Shown here one piece after another: positions 1-7,413 of a stretch of 17,770 bases of DNA; positions within the stretch are counted from its first letter, which is position 1; the number at the start of each line of letters is the position of its first letter. The DNA is from an uncultured Collinsella sp. Lineage in GTDB: Bacteria > Actinomycetota > Coriobacteriia > Coriobacteriales > Coriobacteriaceae. The position numbers were made by a program, and so were the translations under genes. The notes beneath the pieces were generated by a model. The model searched no databases. It was given only the letters and a program-made list of their open reading frames with translations, and was not told the origin of the DNA. Location of the stretch: contig UQXP01000036.1 of the NCBI GenBank assembly GCA_900545055.1, positions 1 to 17,770 on the forward strand, written 5' to 3'.

Positions 1-101
1 CGCTCCAGCATCCTCTGGACCGTGTCCCGCTCGTGCCTCGTGAGCCTTCCGTAGGACCTCGGGACCGCCCTCGCGGAGCCCCTTTTCTTCTTTCCGGACA
101 T
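1..101 (-). CDS. IS30-family transposase, 5' end only (runs off the left edge)
   Basis: Thirty-three codons of a leftward gene are visible and the frame is open to the window edge. The start ATG at 99-101 is preceded by a strong GGAGG ribosome binding site five bases upstream. The product begins with a basic stretch (MSGKKKRGSARA) followed by SYGRLTRHERDTVQRMLER. This fits the N-terminal helix-turn-helix entry of IS30-family transposases, where a Y..LT..ER..I...L..G pattern precedes the DNA-binding helices. The DDE catalytic core would lie outside the window, so completeness cannot be judged. Family assignment rests on one short motif; another helix-turn-helix protein is possible. Confidence 0.6.
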   Translation of the reverse strand, partial: MSGKKKRGSARAVPRSYGRLTRHERDTVQRMLE

Positions 102-153
102 GCCGTCCTCCGATCTCCCGGGGCCGGCCGATCCGGCCCTCAGGGTATCGGGT

Positions 154-191
154 TCCCACATTCATCCGCACATGTGCGGATGAATGTGGGA
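154..191. repeat. Perfect 38-bp palindrome upstream of the IS30-type gene
   Basis: The arms 154-172 and 173-191 are exact reverse complements with no spacer, centred on ACATGT. Symmetry breaks at 153/192. It lies 53 bases upstream of the transposase start. It could be an element terminal repeat abutting a second inverted copy, a palindromic insertion target (IS30-family elements are known to favour these), or a cruciform or regulatory site. The far end of the element is not in the window, so the boundary cannot be fixed. Confidence 0.8.
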
Positions 192-254
192 GGTGTTCGG
201 ATAAAGTCGATAATCAAGGGAGGAAAGGCCACTGGACAATTAGAAAATTCCCTC

Positions 255-283
255 TTGCCCAACTTCGACTGTTTGGTTACTAT
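255..283 (+). promoter_or_regulatory. Putative promoter of tRNA-Ser
   Basis: A -35-like TTGCCC (255-260) is separated by 17 bases from a -10-like TACTAT (278-283). The expected transcription start falls a few bases before the mature tRNA 5' end at 298. Assigned by consensus match and position only. Confidence 0.5.
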
Positions 284-297
284 AGAACGGCTGTTAC

Positions 298-388
298 GGA
301 GAGCTGACCGAGAGGCCGAAGGTGCTCGCCTGCTAAGCGAGTATGCCCCAAAAGGGCATCTGGGGTTCGAATCCCCAGCTCTCCGCCA
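298..388 (+). tRNA. tRNA-Ser, anticodon GCU (reads AGC/AGU)
   Basis: The acceptor stem GGAGAGC (298-304) pairs with GCTCTCC (378-384), followed by discriminator G385 and a genome-encoded CCA (386-388). The anticodon stem CTCGC/GCGAG (325-329, 337-341) encloses the loop CTGCTAA with anticodon GCT at 332-334. A long variable arm (ATGCCC/GGGCAT within 343-359) is typical of type II serine tRNAs. The T-arm is TGGGG-TTCGAAT-CCCCA. All arms are intact, so the gene looks functional. Confidence 0.97.
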
Positions 389-404
389 GTACGAATTGAA
401 AGAA

Positions 405-428
405 GGGTCCCATCTGGGGCCCTTTTTT
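405..428 (+). terminator. Intrinsic terminator after tRNA-Ser
   Basis: GGGTCCC (405-411) pairs with GGGGCCC (416-422) through one G-U pair around a four-base loop, followed by six T residues (423-428). It sits 16 bases after the tRNA CCA end. Confidence 0.8.
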
Positions 429-431
429 GGT

Positions 432-463
432 GCGGAGAAAGGAGGCTGGGGATTCGAACCCCA
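432..463 (-). other. Inverted partial copy of a tRNA-Ser 3' end
   Basis: Bases 445-463 are the exact reverse complement of tRNA bases 361-379, the T-arm plus the start of the 3' acceptor strand (19 of 19). The flanking GCGGAGA at 432-438 matches the complement of the acceptor end and CCA junction (TGGCGGAGA) with a short insertion between. No anticodon arm or 5' half follows, so this is a fragment and not a working tRNA. It may be a relic of an inverted duplication or of an integration event at the tRNA. Confidence 0.6.
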
Positions 464-495
464 AAAAAGGAGGCGTCCTTTCGGACGCCTCCTTT
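463..495 (-). terminator. Intrinsic terminator of the D,D-carboxypeptidase gene
   Basis: GGAGGCGTCC (469-478) and GGACGCCTCC (483-492) form a perfect 10-bp stem with a four-base loop, extended to 13 bp by A466-468/T493-495. Read on the - strand it ends in a run of T (complement of A463-468). It lies just past the stop codon at 522-524 and faces the tRNA terminator. Confidence 0.85.
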
Positions 496-521
496 CAGTG
501 AGCGTATCGTTTCTCTAGCCC

Positions 522-1862
522 CTACACCTCGGGTGCCTTGGCTACGGTCTCGCTCTCTGCCGCAAGTGGGCGGTTGTCGATGCGGCGGCCCAAGCGATCG
601 AGCTTCACGAGCAGCCATTCAATGGGATTCGGCCCTGCGCCTTCCTCGTCGGCAACCAGGTCCATGACGGCGATCTTGGTGCCGCCCTGCTTGAGCGTAA
701 CGCTGCCCACCTTGTCGCCCACATGCACCGTGCCCGAAAGATCGTCGTAGCTAACCTTTTCGGTCACCTCGCCAGCAAGGGAAAACACGGTCGCTTGCGC
801 CGTGGGATCGGCGAGCGTGGCGTCGATCGTCTTATCCGTCCAGTCGGTTTGACCGATGCGCGCCATAAGCGGGTTGCCGTTGGCGGTCTTTTCCTGCGTG
901 TTGGCGATCGCGACCGTCACCTTATGACCGTAGTACCAATTGGCAAGGGTTGCGGTGTCGGTAAAGCGCTGGTCGGTGGTGGTGGAGTTCAAAACGACGG
1001 TGTAGATCTCGTCGCCGTCACGGTTGTAGGCGCTCGTGAAGCAATAGCCCGCGTCGTCGGTGGTGCCGGTCTTGCCACCGATGTTGCCATCTTGGCCCAG
1101 CAAATAGTTATGCGTGTCCATGGAATGCGAATGGTCGGTGCCGTCGGCGCCCGTGACCTCGATCCAGGAATCCTCGCTCGCTACGACCTCGCGGATCGTG
1201 TCGTTTTTCATGGCCTCCTGCATCATCAGCGCTACGTCGTGTGCGGTTGAGTGCATATCGCCAGCCCACTCATCAAAGTCCAGACCATGCGGGTTTTCAA
1301 AAAGTGTACCGGTGCAGCCGAGCTTCTTGGCGCGCTCGTTCATGGCCTTCACAAATGTGGCCTCGGCGTCTTTGGTCTTAGGGTCGATCTTCTTGCCCAC
1401 ATATTCGGCGAGCACGATGGCGGCGTCGTTGCCCGAGGGAATCATCAGGCCGCGCAGTGCCTGCTTCACGGTGAGCTCGTCGCCTTCGAGTAGACCGGCT
1501 GTTGAATTGCCCACGGTGGCTGCGGCGTTGCTCACCGTGACCTTCTCGTCCATCTTGCAATTCTCGACGGTTAGGATTGCGGTCATGACCTTGGTGATCG
1601 AGGCAATCTTGACCTGCTCATCGGCGCTGCGGGCATAGTAGACGGTGCCGTCTTTGCCCATGACGAGGGCATTGGTCGCATCGATATCGGGCAGGTTTTC
1701 GGCCGTGATGCCGCGCGCATCGGCGGTTTTGCCGCAAACATTGTCGGTTGTGAGCACTTGGGCGCCGGCGACGGTGGGCACGCCAGCGGCAAGGGCGATA
1801 GCGCAGACAAAGCCGGCGGCAAGCTGGGCTGAGCGCTTTGCAAAAGAGGTGAGGGACTTCAC
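522..1862 (-). CDS. D-alanyl-D-alanine carboxypeptidase (PBP5-like, peptidase S11)
   Basis: A penicillin-binding serine hydrolase that removes the terminal D-Ala from peptidoglycan pentapeptides outside the membrane. Numbered from the GTG at 1862, about 446 residues: signal peptide about 1-34 (charged KSLTSFAKR, hydrophobic LAAGFVCAIALAAGV, AxA-type end VAGA), SITK motif with nucleophile S88 and K91, SGN at 143-145 and KTG at 264-266. All three active-site motifs are present. The C-terminal beta domain ends in NPIEWLLVKLDRLGRRI, an amphipathic helix that likely anchors the protein to the membrane, as in PBP5/DacA. The frame is open upstream to a TTG at 1973 and an ATG at 1931, but neither has a ribosome binding site. 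A TATACT -10-like box at 1907-1902 would start the RNA downstream of both, and the signal peptide fits GTG 1862. It is divergent from the VanRS-like pair. Confidence 0.9.
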   Translation of the reverse strand: MKSLTSFAKRSAQLAAGFVCAIALAAGVPTVAGAQVLTTDNVCGKTADARGITAENLPDIDATNALVMGKDGTVYYARSADEQVKIASITKVMTAILTVENCKMDEKVTVSNAAATVGNSTAGLLEGDELTVKQALRGLMIPSGNDAAIVLAEYVGKKIDPKTKDAEATFVKAMNERAKKLGCTGTLFENPHGLDFDEWAGDMHSTAHDVALMMQEAMKNDTIREVVASEDSWIEVTGADGTDHSHSMDTHNYLLGQDGNIGGKTGTTDDAGYCFTSAYNRDGDEIYTVVLNSTTTDQRFTDTATLANWYYGHKVTVAIANTQEKTANGNPLMARIGQTDWTDKTIDATLADPTAQATVFSLAGEVTEKVSYDDLSGTVHVGDKVGSVTLKQGGTKIAVMDLVADEEGAGPNPIEWLLVKLDRLGRRIDNRPLAAESETVAKAPEV

Positions 1863-2058
1863 GGATTTCGCTTTCGACGGGATGGTCTCTTCTGGAACTA
1901 GAGTATATCGTTTGCCGGCGTCGGCGATCATCGCGTGCGTGCGTGGCCCACATCCGCGCCCGAACGGGCACAAGGGTGCTTAAGGCCGACTTAATCACCC
2001 ACGCTTGTTGTGTGTGGCGGGCGCCCCTCGGGCATAATGGAGCGCGAGAGGAGCACGC

Positions 2059-2754
2059 ATGAACGAGCGCATACTGGTAGTTGATGACGAGAAGGCCATC
2101 GCCGACCTGGTTGGTATCTACCTTACAAAAGAGGGCTTTGACGTCCAGATCGCCTACAGCGGGGCCGATGCGGCCAAGGCGATCCTGGAGCAGGAGTTTG
2201 ACCTGGCACTGCTGGATGTCATGCTGCCCGATATCGACGGTTTTGAACTGCTGCGCACTATTCGTGCCAACCATACCTATCCGGTTATCATGCTTACGGC
2301 GCGCGACGCCCAGCGGGATAAGATCGAAGGCCTTTCGCTTGGCGCGGACGATTACGTGGTCAAGCCGTTCCGTCCGCTGGAGCTTATCGCGCGCGTGCAC
2401 GCTCAACTTCGCCGCTACACCAGCTACGGTAGCCGCGCACAGGCGGCCGAGTCGCCGACCATCCAACTCGACGGCCTCGAGATCAACCGCGATGCCCGCG
2501 CCGTGACGGTAGACGGCAAGCCGGTTCGCCTTACGCCCATTGAGTATTCCATATTGCTGTATCTGGTCGAGCACCGCGGCAGCGTGGTAGCCGTGGAGAA
2601 TCTGTTCCGCGCGGTGTGGAACGAGGACTTTATGCCCGGTTCCAACAACACGGTGATGGTGCACATTCGCCACCTGCGCGAAAAGATCGGTGACGACGCC
2701 CAAAAGCCACGCTTTATCAAAAACGTCTGGGGCGTCGGCTACATAATCGAATAG
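2059..2754 (+). CDS. OmpR-family response regulator, VanR-like
   Basis: DNA-binding response regulator of 231 residues. The receiver domain (about 1-115) has the acidic pocket D9/D10, phospho-acceptor D53 in LLDVMLPDIDG, T80 and K102 in VVKPF. A winged-helix DNA-binding domain (about 130-230) ends in the usual WGVGY segment. The start ATG has a GAGAGGAG ribosome binding site seven bases upstream. It is followed after 19 bases by a VanS-like histidine kinase, its evident partner. It is divergent from a D,D-carboxypeptidase gene, so the 196-base region between the chosen starts may hold binding sites for this regulator (inference). A CATAAT -10-like box lies at 2033-2038, but no good -35 was seen. 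Confidence 0.92.
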   Translation: MNERILVVDDEKAIADLVGIYLTKEGFDVQIAYSGADAAKAILEQEFDLALLDVMLPDIDGFELLRTIRANHTYPVIMLTARDAQRDKIEGLSLGADDYVVKPFRPLELIARVHAQLRRYTSYGSRAQAAESPTIQLDGLEINRDARAVTVDGKPVRLTPIEYSILLYLVEHRGSVVAVENLFRAVWNEDFMPGSNNTVMVHIRHLREKIGDDAQKPRFIKNVWGVGYIIE

Positions 2755-2773
2755 TGCTTCTGATGGTGGGGAC

Positions 2774-4018
2774 ATGGACATGACAAAAGACGATAGTCAG
2801 GCTTTCGAGGTGCCCGATCGACTTTTTGAATACGTACGGGCGGTCGTCGACAATCGCGCGCTTGCAACGGTGCTGCTCTTTTTGCTGAGCTTGCTGCTGA
2901 TCGGCATCGACAACATCGTCGGCATCCTCGCGGTTCTGCTCATTGGCTTTTTGCTGATCGATCGATTCGAAATCGTTCGCCGCTGCGTGGTGATCGGCGG
3001 CGCCGCATGGACAATTACGCTGGCGATTGGAGCCATGGCACTTGGCGGTATTGAGGGCCCGGTGCTGTTTGACGCCGCCTTTGTGTTCAATATGCTCGGC
3101 TTTGTGCTGGCGCTCGCCGTGTGTGTCCTGTTCTTTTGCGGTCGCGCCCTGTATTACCAGGGTTATGAGCAGGGCGAGCAGCATGCCGACCGCGTGATTG
3201 CCGCCCGTATTCAGGACCGTCTGATCGATCATCCCGACACGTGGGACAACATCGACGGCGATTTTCTAGAAGTCGAGGGTGCGCTCAATAAGGTTCGCGA
3301 TTGCGAGCGCAAGGTCCAGCAGGCTTTGCGTGACGAGTCGCATCGTAAGGATGACTTGGTCACCTACTTGGCGCACGACCTGCGCACGCCGCTTGCCAGC
3401 GTGGTGGGCTATCTTTCGCTGTTGCAGGAGGCCCCCGATCTGCCAGTTGAGCAGCGTGCGCGCTTTACGGGTGTGGCGCTCGACAAGGCTCACCGGCTCG
3501 ACGCGCTCATCGAGGAGTTCTTCGACATCACGCGCTTCGATTTCCACGACATCGTGCTCACCCGCGGCTACGTCGACCTGGGATTGCTGCTGGCGCAGGT
3601 GGCCGACGAGTTCTATCCCATCCTCAACGAACAGCACAAGGAGGCCCAGGTCGATATCTGCGAGGATTTGACGGTGCTCGTGGACGGCGACAAGATGGCC
3701 CGCGTGTTCAACAACATCATGAAAAACGCCGTTGCCTATAGCTACGAAGGCTCGACGATCACGATTGAGGCCAGGCGCTTGGACGACGGCGGTGTGCGGG
3801 TGCGCTTTATCAACCAGGGCGATCCTATTCCCGAGGCAAAACTCAAGGTGATATTTGAGAAGTTCTATCGCTTGGATGCGGCGCGTGCGACCAATCGAGG
3901 TGGCGCTGGGCTGGGGCTTGCCATCGCCAAGGAGATCGTTTCGGCGCATGGCGGCACGATCGCGTGCGAATCGACGCCCGAGCATACCGTATTTACCATT
4001 GAGCTGCCCGCCGCGTAG
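2774..4018 (+). CDS. VanS-like membrane sensor histidine kinase
   Basis: Sensor kinase of 414 residues that should autophosphorylate on H201 and pass phosphate to the adjacent response regulator. Four hydrophobic segments lie at about 29-45, 48-63, 71-90 and 104-125 with very short loops, so there is no real extracellular sensor domain. The H-box YLAHDLRTPLASVVGYLSLL (199-218), the N-box N314/N318 and the block FEKFYRLD..RATNRGGAGLGLAIAKEIVSAHGG (about 361-396) resemble VanS-type kinases. The G1 box reads NQGDPIP instead of the usual DxGxGI; I recall the same form in VanS proteins. The start at 2774 has GGTGGGG upstream; an in-frame ATG at 2780 is an alternative. The natural signal is unknown; cell-wall stress or glycopeptides is an inference from family and neighbours. 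Confidence 0.9.
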   Translation: MDMTKDDSQAFEVPDRLFEYVRAVVDNRALATVLLFLLSLLLIGIDNIVGILAVLLIGFLLIDRFEIVRRCVVIGGAAWTITLAIGAMALGGIEGPVLFDAAFVFNMLGFVLALAVCVLFFCGRALYYQGYEQGEQHADRVIAARIQDRLIDHPDTWDNIDGDFLEVEGALNKVRDCERKVQQALRDESHRKDDLVTYLAHDLRTPLASVVGYLSLLQEAPDLPVEQRARFTGVALDKAHRLDALIEEFFDITRFDFHDIVLTRGYVDLGLLLAQVADEFYPILNEQHKEAQVDICEDLTVLVDGDKMARVFNNIMKNAVAYSYEGSTITIEARRLDDGGVRVRFINQGDPIPEAKLKVIFEKFYRLDAARATNRGGAGLGLAIAKEIVSAHGGTIACESTPEHTVFTIELPAA

Positions 4019-4121
4019 CGAAGGCGCCCTTACAAACACCTGACAATGCGCTCACGTGCGTATGAGCTGCGATTTCTACTATCGATACTGCTGAATTAAT
4101 ATCGATGTGGAGGTATGCGGT

Positions 4122-4997
4122 ATGACGGCTGCTGCGGCTATGGAGCCCACGGAGCTTGAGGAACTCATGGAGGCGCAGGCCGAGGCTGCGCACGAGCGCG
4201 AGGTCGGGGATGCGACTCGCCCCACGGCGGAGGACCTCGCCGCCTCGCCGACGCGCATCGATGTTGAGGGTCTTGACCTGTTCTATGGCGACCACCATGC
4301 GCTTAAGGACGTGTCCATCAAGATCCGTGACAAGCAGATCACCTCGTTTATCGGCCCTTCGGGCTGCGGCAAGTCAACGCTGCTGCGTTGCTTTAACCGT
4401 ATGAACGATGACATCAAGGACTGCCGCATCGAGGGCAGGATTGCACTCGACGGTCAGGATATCCTGGGCGATTACGACATCTGCCGCCTGCGCCAGCGCG
4501 TGGGTATGGTGTTCCAGCGCCCCAATCCGTTTCCCATGAGCATCTACGACAACGTTGCCTATGGCCCTCGCGGCATGGGCGTGCGCGACCGCGTCGTGCT
4601 CGACGAGCTGGTCGAGGACTCCCTGCGCCGCGCCGCACTGTGGGATGAGGTCAAAGACAAGCTCGGGGAATCGGGACTGGGGCTTTCAGGCGGACAGCAG
4701 CAGCGCCTGTGCATTGCTCGCGCGCTGGCCGTGCAGCCCGACATTCTGCTGATGGACGAGCCGACCTCGGCGCTCGATCCCGTGTCGACACTGGTGGTGG
4801 AGCAGCTGGCCTGCGAGCTCAAGGAGACCTGCACGTTGGTGGTCGTTACGCACAACATGCAGCAGGCGGCGCGCATTTCCGATTCGGTCGCGTTCTTTTT
4901 GCTGGGCGAGCTGGTGGAGCATGCGCCCACCGCTCAGCTCTTCAAGAATCCGACCGACCCGCGCACGGCGGATTATTTGACGGGGCGTTTTGGCTGA
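4122..4997 (+). CDS. pstB: Phosphate ABC transporter ATP-binding protein PstB
   Basis: ATPase subunit that powers high-affinity phosphate import through a PstC/PstA channel at the inner face of the membrane. From the ATG at 4122 (291 residues): Walker A GPSGCGKST (78-86) followed by the PstB-typical LLRCFNRMND, Q-loop Q132 in VFQRPNPFPMSIYDNVAYGPR, ABC signature LSGGQQQR (188-195), Walker B ILLMDEP (208-214) with SALDP, and H-loop H244. An acidic, Ala/Glu-rich N-terminal extension of about 40 residues precedes the ATPase domain; typical PstB has about 250-260 residues. The start is chosen by GGAGG eight bases upstream; a GTG at 4107 is less likely. No pstS, pstC, pstA or phoU is adjacent, but a PhoB/PhoR-like pair follows. 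Confidence 0.93.
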   Translation: MTAAAAMEPTELEELMEAQAEAAHEREVGDATRPTAEDLAASPTRIDVEGLDLFYGDHHALKDVSIKIRDKQITSFIGPSGCGKSTLLRCFNRMNDDIKDCRIEGRIALDGQDILGDYDICRLRQRVGMVFQRPNPFPMSIYDNVAYGPRGMGVRDRVVLDELVEDSLRRAALWDEVKDKLGESGLGLSGGQQQRLCIARALAVQPDILLMDEPTSALDPVSTLVVEQLACELKETCTLVVVTHNMQQAARISDSVAFFLLGELVEHAPTAQLFKNPTDPRTADYLTGRFG

Positions 4998-5061
4998 TAC
5001 CATCTTGTGCAGGCGACATTAGGGTTAAGATGCGGTCATGCCGGCCGCAAAGGGGTTCAAC

Positions 5062-5790
5062 ATGATCTATTACGTCGAGGACGATGACAACATCAGGGAT
5101 TTGACGGTCTATGCACTGCGCAAGCAGGGGATTGAGGCCGAGGGCTTTTCGTGCGATGGCGAGTTTAAGGCTGCCGTGGCGCGACGGGTGCCCGATGCCG
5201 TCCTGCTCGACATCATGCTGCCCGATACCGATGGCCTGGCAATTATGCGTCGCCTGCGCGCCGACCGCCTGACGGCAATGGTGCCCATCATGATGCTCAC
5301 CGCCAAGGACACCGAGCTCGACAAGGTGATGGCGCTCGATGGCGGCGCCGACGATTACCTGACCAAGCCGTTCTCGCTCATGGAGCTTGCCAGCCGTTGC
5401 CGTGCGCTGCTGCGCCGCGGCGGCATGGTCAAACAGGCGAGCGATGTGCTCAGCGTGGGCGATATCGTGCTTTCGCCCAGCCACCGTGAGGTGACTGTTG
5501 CCGGTGAGCCGCTCAAGCTCACCCTGCGCGAGTTCGACCTGCTCGAGTACCTCATGCGCAAGCCTGGCGTGGTCTTTACCCGCGAGTCGCTGCTGCAGAG
5601 CGTGTGGGGCTGGGACTTCGACGGCGGTTCACGTACCGTCGATGTGCACGTGCAGACGCTCCGACAAAAGCTCGGCGAGCATGCGGGCGCCATCGAGACG
5701 GTGCGCGGCGTGGGCTACCGCTTGGCCGAGCCTTCTGCCGGTGATGGTGCCGAAGGCGACGACACCGCGGCCACCGCATCGGAGGAGTAA
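5062..5790 (+). CDS. OmpR-family response regulator, PhoB/RegX3-like
   Basis: Response regulator of 242 residues. The receiver domain begins MIYYVEDDDNIR; phospho-acceptor D50 lies in LLDIMLPDTDG, with T80 and K102 in DYLTKPF. The winged-helix domain covers about 125-225 (LTLREFDLLEYLMRKPGVVFTRESLL.., ending VRGVGYRL), followed by a short Ala/Asp/Glu-rich tail. The ATG at 5062 has AAGGGG six bases upstream and begins at the normal receiver N-terminus; an in-frame ATG at 5038 would add eight atypical residues. It lies 64 bases after pstB and ends three bases before its kinase. With pstB beside it a phosphate-starvation role is likely, but that is inference because many OmpR-type regulators look alike. 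Confidence 0.9.
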   Translation: MIYYVEDDDNIRDLTVYALRKQGIEAEGFSCDGEFKAAVARRVPDAVLLDIMLPDTDGLAIMRRLRADRLTAMVPIMMLTAKDTELDKVMALDGGADDYLTKPFSLMELASRCRALLRRGGMVKQASDVLSVGDIVLSPSHREVTVAGEPLKLTLREFDLLEYLMRKPGVVFTRESLLQSVWGWDFDGGSRTVDVHVQTLRQKLGEHAGAIETVRGVGYRLAEPSAGDGAEGDDTAATASEE

Positions 5791-5793
5791 CCC

Positions 5794-7218
5794 GTGGTCT
5801 TCGCCCCCCAGGGAAAACATACGCTGTCGCACCGCGTTTTTGTGACGATCTTTGTCTGCGCCATGGCAGTTATCGTGGCGTTTACGGTGCTGGGTGCGTT
5901 CTTTGTGCAAAACACCTTGGCGGATGCCACGAGTGCCAATCTGGCGCAGGAAACCGAGCTCATTGCTGCCGCCCTCGACGAGCAGCAGGAGCCCATTCCG
6001 TTCTTGCGAAGCCTCGATCGCGAGGATCTTCGTATCACGCTGATCAATAAGGACGGATCTGTTGCCTACGACAACGAGGCGTCGCCTTCCACACTGCCCA
6101 ACCATGGCGATCGCCCCGAGGTCATCGAGGCCTTTGAGAGTGGTTCGGGTTCCGCGGAGCGCGCAAGCTCTACACTCGACGAGATTATGCTGTATCGCGC
6201 CGTCACCCTTGATAACGGTCAGGTTGTCCGCCTGGCGCAAGCCCAACCTGGCGTTGCGGCGATTTTGCTATCGATGGTGGCGCCGATGCTGCTTATTGCG
6301 GCAGCAGGTGCGGTGCTCTCGTTTTTTATGGCGCGCCGTGAATCACGTGCCATTATCGCGCCGCTGCAAGAGGTGGATCTGGATCACCCACGCCGTAGCT
6401 ATGAGCACGCCTATGCCGAGATGGTTCCCATGCTCGAGCGCATCGAGTCGCAGCGCCAAGAGCTCAAGCGCCAGATGGCGGTGCTGGCGGACAACGACCG
6501 TATGCGCCGCGAGTTCACGGCCAATATCACCCACGAACTCAAGACGCCGCTTACGGCGATTTCAGGCTATGCCGAGCTCATCGCGAACGGCATGGTCGAG
6601 GGCGAGGACGAGCTGCGCAACTTTGGCGGTCGCATCTATCGTGAGGCGGGCCGCCTGGCTGCGCTCGTCAACGATATCCTTACGTTATCTAATTTGGACG
6701 AGGCCGAGCGTGCGACCGAGGGTGAGGCGGTGCCTATTGGGTCCACGGAGCCCATTGAGCTCTCGCGCGCCATCCACGCGGTTGAGCAGCGCCTTGAACA
6801 GGTCGCCCGTCAGGCGAATGTGACGATAAGTCATGATGCCAAGCCCGTGGTCATCGAAGGCGTGTCGCGCTTGATCGACGAACTCATCTATAATCTGGCG
6901 AGCAACGCCATCCGCTACAACCGACCCGGCGGTACGGTTACGCTGCGGTGCGGAACCAACGACGACGGGCACCCGTATCTGTCGGTTGCCGATACTGGTA
7001 TTGGCATTGCGCCCGAGGAGCAGGGTAAGGTATTCGAGCGTTTCTATCGCGTTGACAAGAGCCGCTCTAAAGCGCGCGGTGGAACGGGCCTGGGTCTGGC
7101 CATCGTCAAGCATGCCGCCCTGTATCATCACGCCTCGCTCGATCTGTCAAGCGAGCTGGGGGTGGGGACCACCATCACGGTGACGTTTCCCATACAGCAG
7201 GATGAGCCATTCGCATAG
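5794..7218 (+). CDS. Sensor histidine kinase, PhoR-like
   Basis: Membrane histidine kinase of 474 residues, translated from a GTG with GGAGGAG six bases upstream inside the end of the regulator gene, so the two are probably translationally coupled. Transmembrane segments lie at about 15-38 and 155-179 and flank an extracytoplasmic domain of about 115 residues. A short linker region leads to the H-box FTANITHELKTPLTAISGYAEL with H247, N-box N367/N371, G1 box DTGIGI (D400), F-box VFERFYRVD and G2 box GGTGLGLAIVKH (429-440). All catalytic boxes are canonical, unlike the upstream VanS-like kinase. Pairing with the regulator at 5062 follows from adjacency. The ligand is not evident; phosphate limitation via PstB/PhoU would be the classic route. 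Confidence 0.9.
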   Translation: MVFAPQGKHTLSHRVFVTIFVCAMAVIVAFTVLGAFFVQNTLADATSANLAQETELIAAALDEQQEPIPFLRSLDREDLRITLINKDGSVAYDNEASPSTLPNHGDRPEVIEAFESGSGSAERASSTLDEIMLYRAVTLDNGQVVRLAQAQPGVAAILLSMVAPMLLIAAAGAVLSFFMARRESRAIIAPLQEVDLDHPRRSYEHAYAEMVPMLERIESQRQELKRQMAVLADNDRMRREFTANITHELKTPLTAISGYAELIANGMVEGEDELRNFGGRIYREAGRLAALVNDILTLSNLDEAERATEGEAVPIGSTEPIELSRAIHAVEQRLEQVARQANVTISHDAKPVVIEGVSRLIDELIYNLASNAIRYNRPGGTVTLRCGTNDDGHPYLSVADTGIGIAPEEQGKVFERFYRVDKSRSKARGGTGLGLAIVKHAALYHHASLDLSSELGVGTTITVTFPIQQDEPFA

Positions 7219-7243
7219 CGATACAACATAGATATTGATGTAG

Positions 7244-7272
7244 ACGCCGCATTTGACTTTCGGGTGCGGCGT
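7244..7272 (+). terminator. Possible terminator after the PhoR-like kinase gene
   Basis: ACGCCGCA (7244-7251) pairs exactly with TGCGGCGT (7265-7272) around a 13-base loop, 25 bases after the kinase stop. What follows is only T-rich (TGTTGTGC) and not a clean T run, so it may be weak or factor-dependent. Confidence 0.45.
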
Positions 7273-7337
7273 TGTTGTGCAATTTTACGATTGCTTCCGA
7301 CATTTTTACAGGAGAGCCTGTTTCTTATGTATAGAGT

Positions 7338-7366
7338 TTGGTCTCGGTAAAAAGATGCGATAACAT
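7338..7366 (+). promoter_or_regulatory. Putative promoter of the cps-type phosphoregulatory operon
   Basis: A -35-like TTGGTC (7338-7343) is separated by 17 bases from a -10-like TAACAT (7361-7366). The predicted start leaves a leader of about 40 bases before the ATG at 7414. Upstream (7308-7321) is a small inverted repeat ACAGG/CCTGT that could be a minor hairpin or operator. Confidence 0.5.
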
Positions 7367-7413
7367 ACGGACAGTTTTGTCAATCCGAACTGGGGAAATG
7401 AAAGGCAAGCTGC

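Noticed and set aside
33..518. + strand frame of 161 codons over the left edge
   Set aside because: It crosses the tRNA gene, both terminators and the antisense of the transposase start, with no ribosome binding site and no known domain.
280..618. - strand frame with a GELGIRTPD motif
   Set aside because: This peptide is the well-known artefact of translating the antisense of a tRNA T-arm. It covers the tRNA-Ser gene and two terminators.
1618..2781. A 387-codon - strand frame spanning the carboxypeptidase/VanR intergenic region
   Set aside because: It runs antisense to the response regulator and then in the wrong frame through the carboxypeptidase. Both real genes have full motif sets.
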